Origin: CAZKCI01 sp964551475
GTDB lineage: Bacteria; Auribacterota; Erginobacteria; Erginobacterales; CAZKCI01
Reading direction: 5' to 3'
DNA: 7,863 bases
Assembly: GCA_964551475.1 (NCBI GenBank)
Contig: CAZKCI010000048.1
Span: 1-7,863 of the forward strand
Part shown: in pieces, positions 6,414 to 7,863 of the stretch
Layout: each line of letters starts with the position of its first letter
Numbering within the stretch: position 1 is the first letter of the stretch
The notes under the pieces: model-generated
The model's database searches: none
What the model was told of the DNA's origin: nothing
What the model saw: the letters and a program-made list of their open reading frames with translations, nothing else
Made by a program: the position numbers and the translations under genes

Positions 6414-6462
6414 GGTTCTTTGCCCGTTGCCCGTGAAACCTTGCACGCAGCACGTCACACGA
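6414..6462. repeat. 7-bp-period degenerate repeat between cysS and tmk
   Basis: TGCCCGT is repeated exactly at 6421-6427 and 6428-6434. After one diverged unit, TGCACGC (6442), AGCACGT (6449) and CACACGA (6456) continue in the same 7-base register, so CG falls at the same place in five of six units. The array fills most of the 111-nt spacer upstream of the tmk ribosome-binding site. No clear promoter or hairpin terminator was seen in the rest of the spacer. Confidence 0.6.
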
Positions 6463-6481
6463 ATCAACGGAGGGACAAGAT

Positions 6482-7153
6482 ATGACCGATCAAAAGAAAA
6501 CCGCTATGCGCGGCAAGTTTATCACCTTCGAGGGACCGGAAGGGTCGGGCAAGTCCACGCAGGCCCGCCTCCTGGTCCAGGACCTGAAAAACGACGGGCG
6601 GGAGGTCGTCGTCACCCGGGAGCCGGGAGGGACGGCGATCGGCGACGCCATCCGGGCCATCCTTCTTAACCCGGAGCTGCAAGAGATGGACGGCGTGACC
6701 GAGCTGCTCCTCCTCGCCGCCTCCCGGGCCCAGAACGTCCGCCAGCGGGTCAAGCCGGCCCTGGAGAGAGGCTGCGTCGTGGTCTGCGACCGCTTCACCG
6801 ATTCCACTCTCGCCTACCAGGGCTACGGGCGGAAATTCGACCTGAAGCTTCTCCGCTCGCTCAACTCCATCGCCACCGGCGGGATCTTCCCCGACCTCAC
6901 CATCCTCCTCGATCTCCCGGTGGAGCTGGGGCTGGAGCGGGCGAAGGCTTTGCAGAAGGCGGAAGCGCGCGGCCAGGCGGGCGATCGTTTCGAGCAGGAG
7001 GAGATGGATTTCCACCGCCGCCTGCGCGAGGGTTTCCTGAAGCTGGCCGCGGCGGAGCCTCAGCGCTTCCGGGTCATCCCGGTCCAGGCCGAGATGGAGG
7101 CCACCCACAAGCAGGTGGCCGCCGCCGCGCGGGAATTCCTCCGGCGGGGTTGA
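6482..7153 (+). CDS. tmk: Thymidylate kinase
   Basis: Thymidylate kinase phosphorylates dTMP to dTDP with ATP, a required step in dTTP synthesis. The protein has 223 residues, slightly longer than the usual ~205-213 because of about 10 extra N-terminal residues. Visible motifs are P-loop GPEGSGKST (18-26), TREPGGT (45-51), LLLLAASRAQNV (75-86), the dTMP-binding DRFTDSTLAYQG (103-114), and the LID-like segment with GDRFEQE (167-173). ATG 6482 is preferred because GGAGGG (6469-6474) lies 7 nt upstream. Internal ATG 6506 (MRGKFITFEG) would give a more standard length but lacks a comparable site. holB follows after 3 nt, a pairing that is common in bacteria and joins nucleotide supply with the replicase clamp loader. 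Confidence 0.96.
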   Translation: MTDQKKTAMRGKFITFEGPEGSGKSTQARLLVQDLKNDGREVVVTREPGGTAIGDAIRAILLNPELQEMDGVTELLLLAASRAQNVRQRVKPALERGCVVVCDRFTDSTLAYQGYGRKFDLKLLRSLNSIATGGIFPDLTILLDLPVELGLERAKALQKAEARGQAGDRFEQEEMDFHRRLREGFLKLAAAEPQRFRVIPVQAEMEATHKQVAAAAREFLRRG

Positions 7154-7156
7154 CCG

Positions 7157-7863
7157 GTGATCTGGGATCGGGTCCAGGGCCAGTCTTCCGCGGTGGAGTT
7201 TCTCCGCCAGTCCCTGAAGAAGGGGCGGACGGTCCATGCCTACCTCTTCGCGGGTCCGGACGGGGTGGGGAAGGGGCTCTGCGCACATGTCCTCGCCCAG
7301 GCCCTCAACTGCCGTCGTCAGGACGGCGACGCCTGCGGCGAATGCCCGTCCTGCCGGGCGATGGAGCGCGCTAGCCACCCCGATGTCCACATATTCGTTC
7401 CCCGAGGCGTCAAGGGAGGAATTGTCATCGGGCAGATACGGCAGGTCGACCACCTATCCTGGCTGGCCCCTCAGATGGACGGATGGAAGGTGATCATCAT
7501 CGACGGCGCGGAGACGATGGACGACGCTCCCGCCAACGCCTTCCTGAAGACACTGGAGGAGCCCCCGCCCCGGACGATGTTTGTTCTGCTCTCAGCCCAT
7601 CCGGACCGCATCATGACCACGGTGCGCTCTCGTTGCCAGGTGGTCCGCTTTCACACGTGGCCTATCGATCTTATGGTTCCCTTTCTCAAGGAGCGGGCGG
7701 GGATCGGGAAGGAGGAGTCCCAGGCGCTTCACTGCGCCACCGGGGGGCGTCCCGGGGCGGCCCTGCGCATGGCCGAAGACAAATTCATCGCCACCCGGCA
7801 GCGCGTCCTCCGGGATCTTTCCTCCGGCGGATTCGCTTCGGCCCAGGAGCTGATGGACGCGGT
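7157..7863 (+). CDS. holB: DNA polymerase III delta-prime subunit (HolB), partial, cut by the window end
   Basis: This is a clamp-loader AAA+ subunit that helps place the sliding clamp on DNA. Its first 235 residues are present. It opens MIWDRVQGQSSAVEFLRQSL, then HAYLFAGPDGVGKG (27-40), a Walker A position ending GKG rather than GK[ST]. A zinc module follows with C52, C60, C63 and C66 (CGECPSC). KVIIIDGAETMDDAPANAFLKTLEEPPP (from 111) is the Walker B region, and TVRSRCQVVRF (155-165) carries the SRC sensor/arginine motif. The start is GTG 7157, 3 nt after the tmk stop, with GGCGGGG at 7143-7149 as its probable ribosome site. The DnaX gamma/tau subunit shares this fold. The degenerate Walker A, the linkage to tmk and the MIWDxVxGQ opening favour HolB. 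Confidence 0.9.
   Translation, partial: MIWDRVQGQSSAVEFLRQSLKKGRTVHAYLFAGPDGVGKGLCAHVLAQALNCRRQDGDACGECPSCRAMERASHPDVHIFVPRGVKGGIVIGQIRQVDHLSWLAPQMDGWKVIIIDGAETMDDAPANAFLKTLEEPPPRTMFVLLSAHPDRIMTTVRSRCQVVRFHTWPIDLMVPFLKERAGIGKEESQALHCATGGRPGAALRMAEDKFIATRQRVLRDLSSGGFASAQELMDA

Overview
The window is a compact, high-GC stretch of bacterial chromosome in which every gene lies on the + strand. The order is radA, ispD, a thioredoxin-fold gene, ispF, a glutamyl-tRNA-synthetase-like gene (gltX position), cysS, tmk and holB. The window edge cuts holB, and the last codons of an unidentified gene lie at 1-36. The radA-ispD-ispF-gltX-cysS core resembles the housekeeping cluster known from Firmicutes. 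However, the disA and cysE genes often found there are absent, and the high GC and the IspD wording (VIVAGGKGLRMG, IHDG.RPFV) fit a Gram-negative lineage better, perhaps near the FCB/PVC groups or an uncultured candidate phylum. That placement is a weak inference. No tRNA, rRNA, CRISPR array, insertion sequence or phage gene was seen.

Layout: 97-1455 encodes RadA (recombination and repair). 1478-2176 and 2928-3437 encode IspD and IspF, steps 3 and 5 of the MEP isoprenoid pathway. Between them, 2127-2804 encodes an exported thioredoxin/TlpA-fold protein with no CxxC. 3496-4953 encodes a full-length GluRS-fold protein, 4964-6370 CysRS, 6482-7153 thymidylate kinase, and 7157 to the end the clamp-loader delta-prime subunit. 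Most junctions are short or overlapping, so transcription is probably shared. The exceptions are three spacers: 2805-2927, 3438-3495 and 6371-6481.

Two things stand out. First, the GluRS-like protein keeps the length, the domain order and many scaffold motifs of a discriminating GluRS. Yet both class I signatures are replaced in register: HIGH/HIGG by SASR and KLSKR by PLEED. Several substrate-binding motifs are changed as well, with no frameshift. It looks like a maintained pseudo-synthetase sitting in the gltX position, so a real GluRS should exist elsewhere in the genome.

Second, the three larger spacers all carry short-period degenerate repeats. A 10-bp-phased GTTAC array at 2777-2909 folds into a 45-position inverted repeat (40 matches). 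Seven-bp-period arrays lie at 3463-3492, 6355-6382 and 6414-6462. Two of these arrays supply the last codons and the stop codon of the upstream gene.
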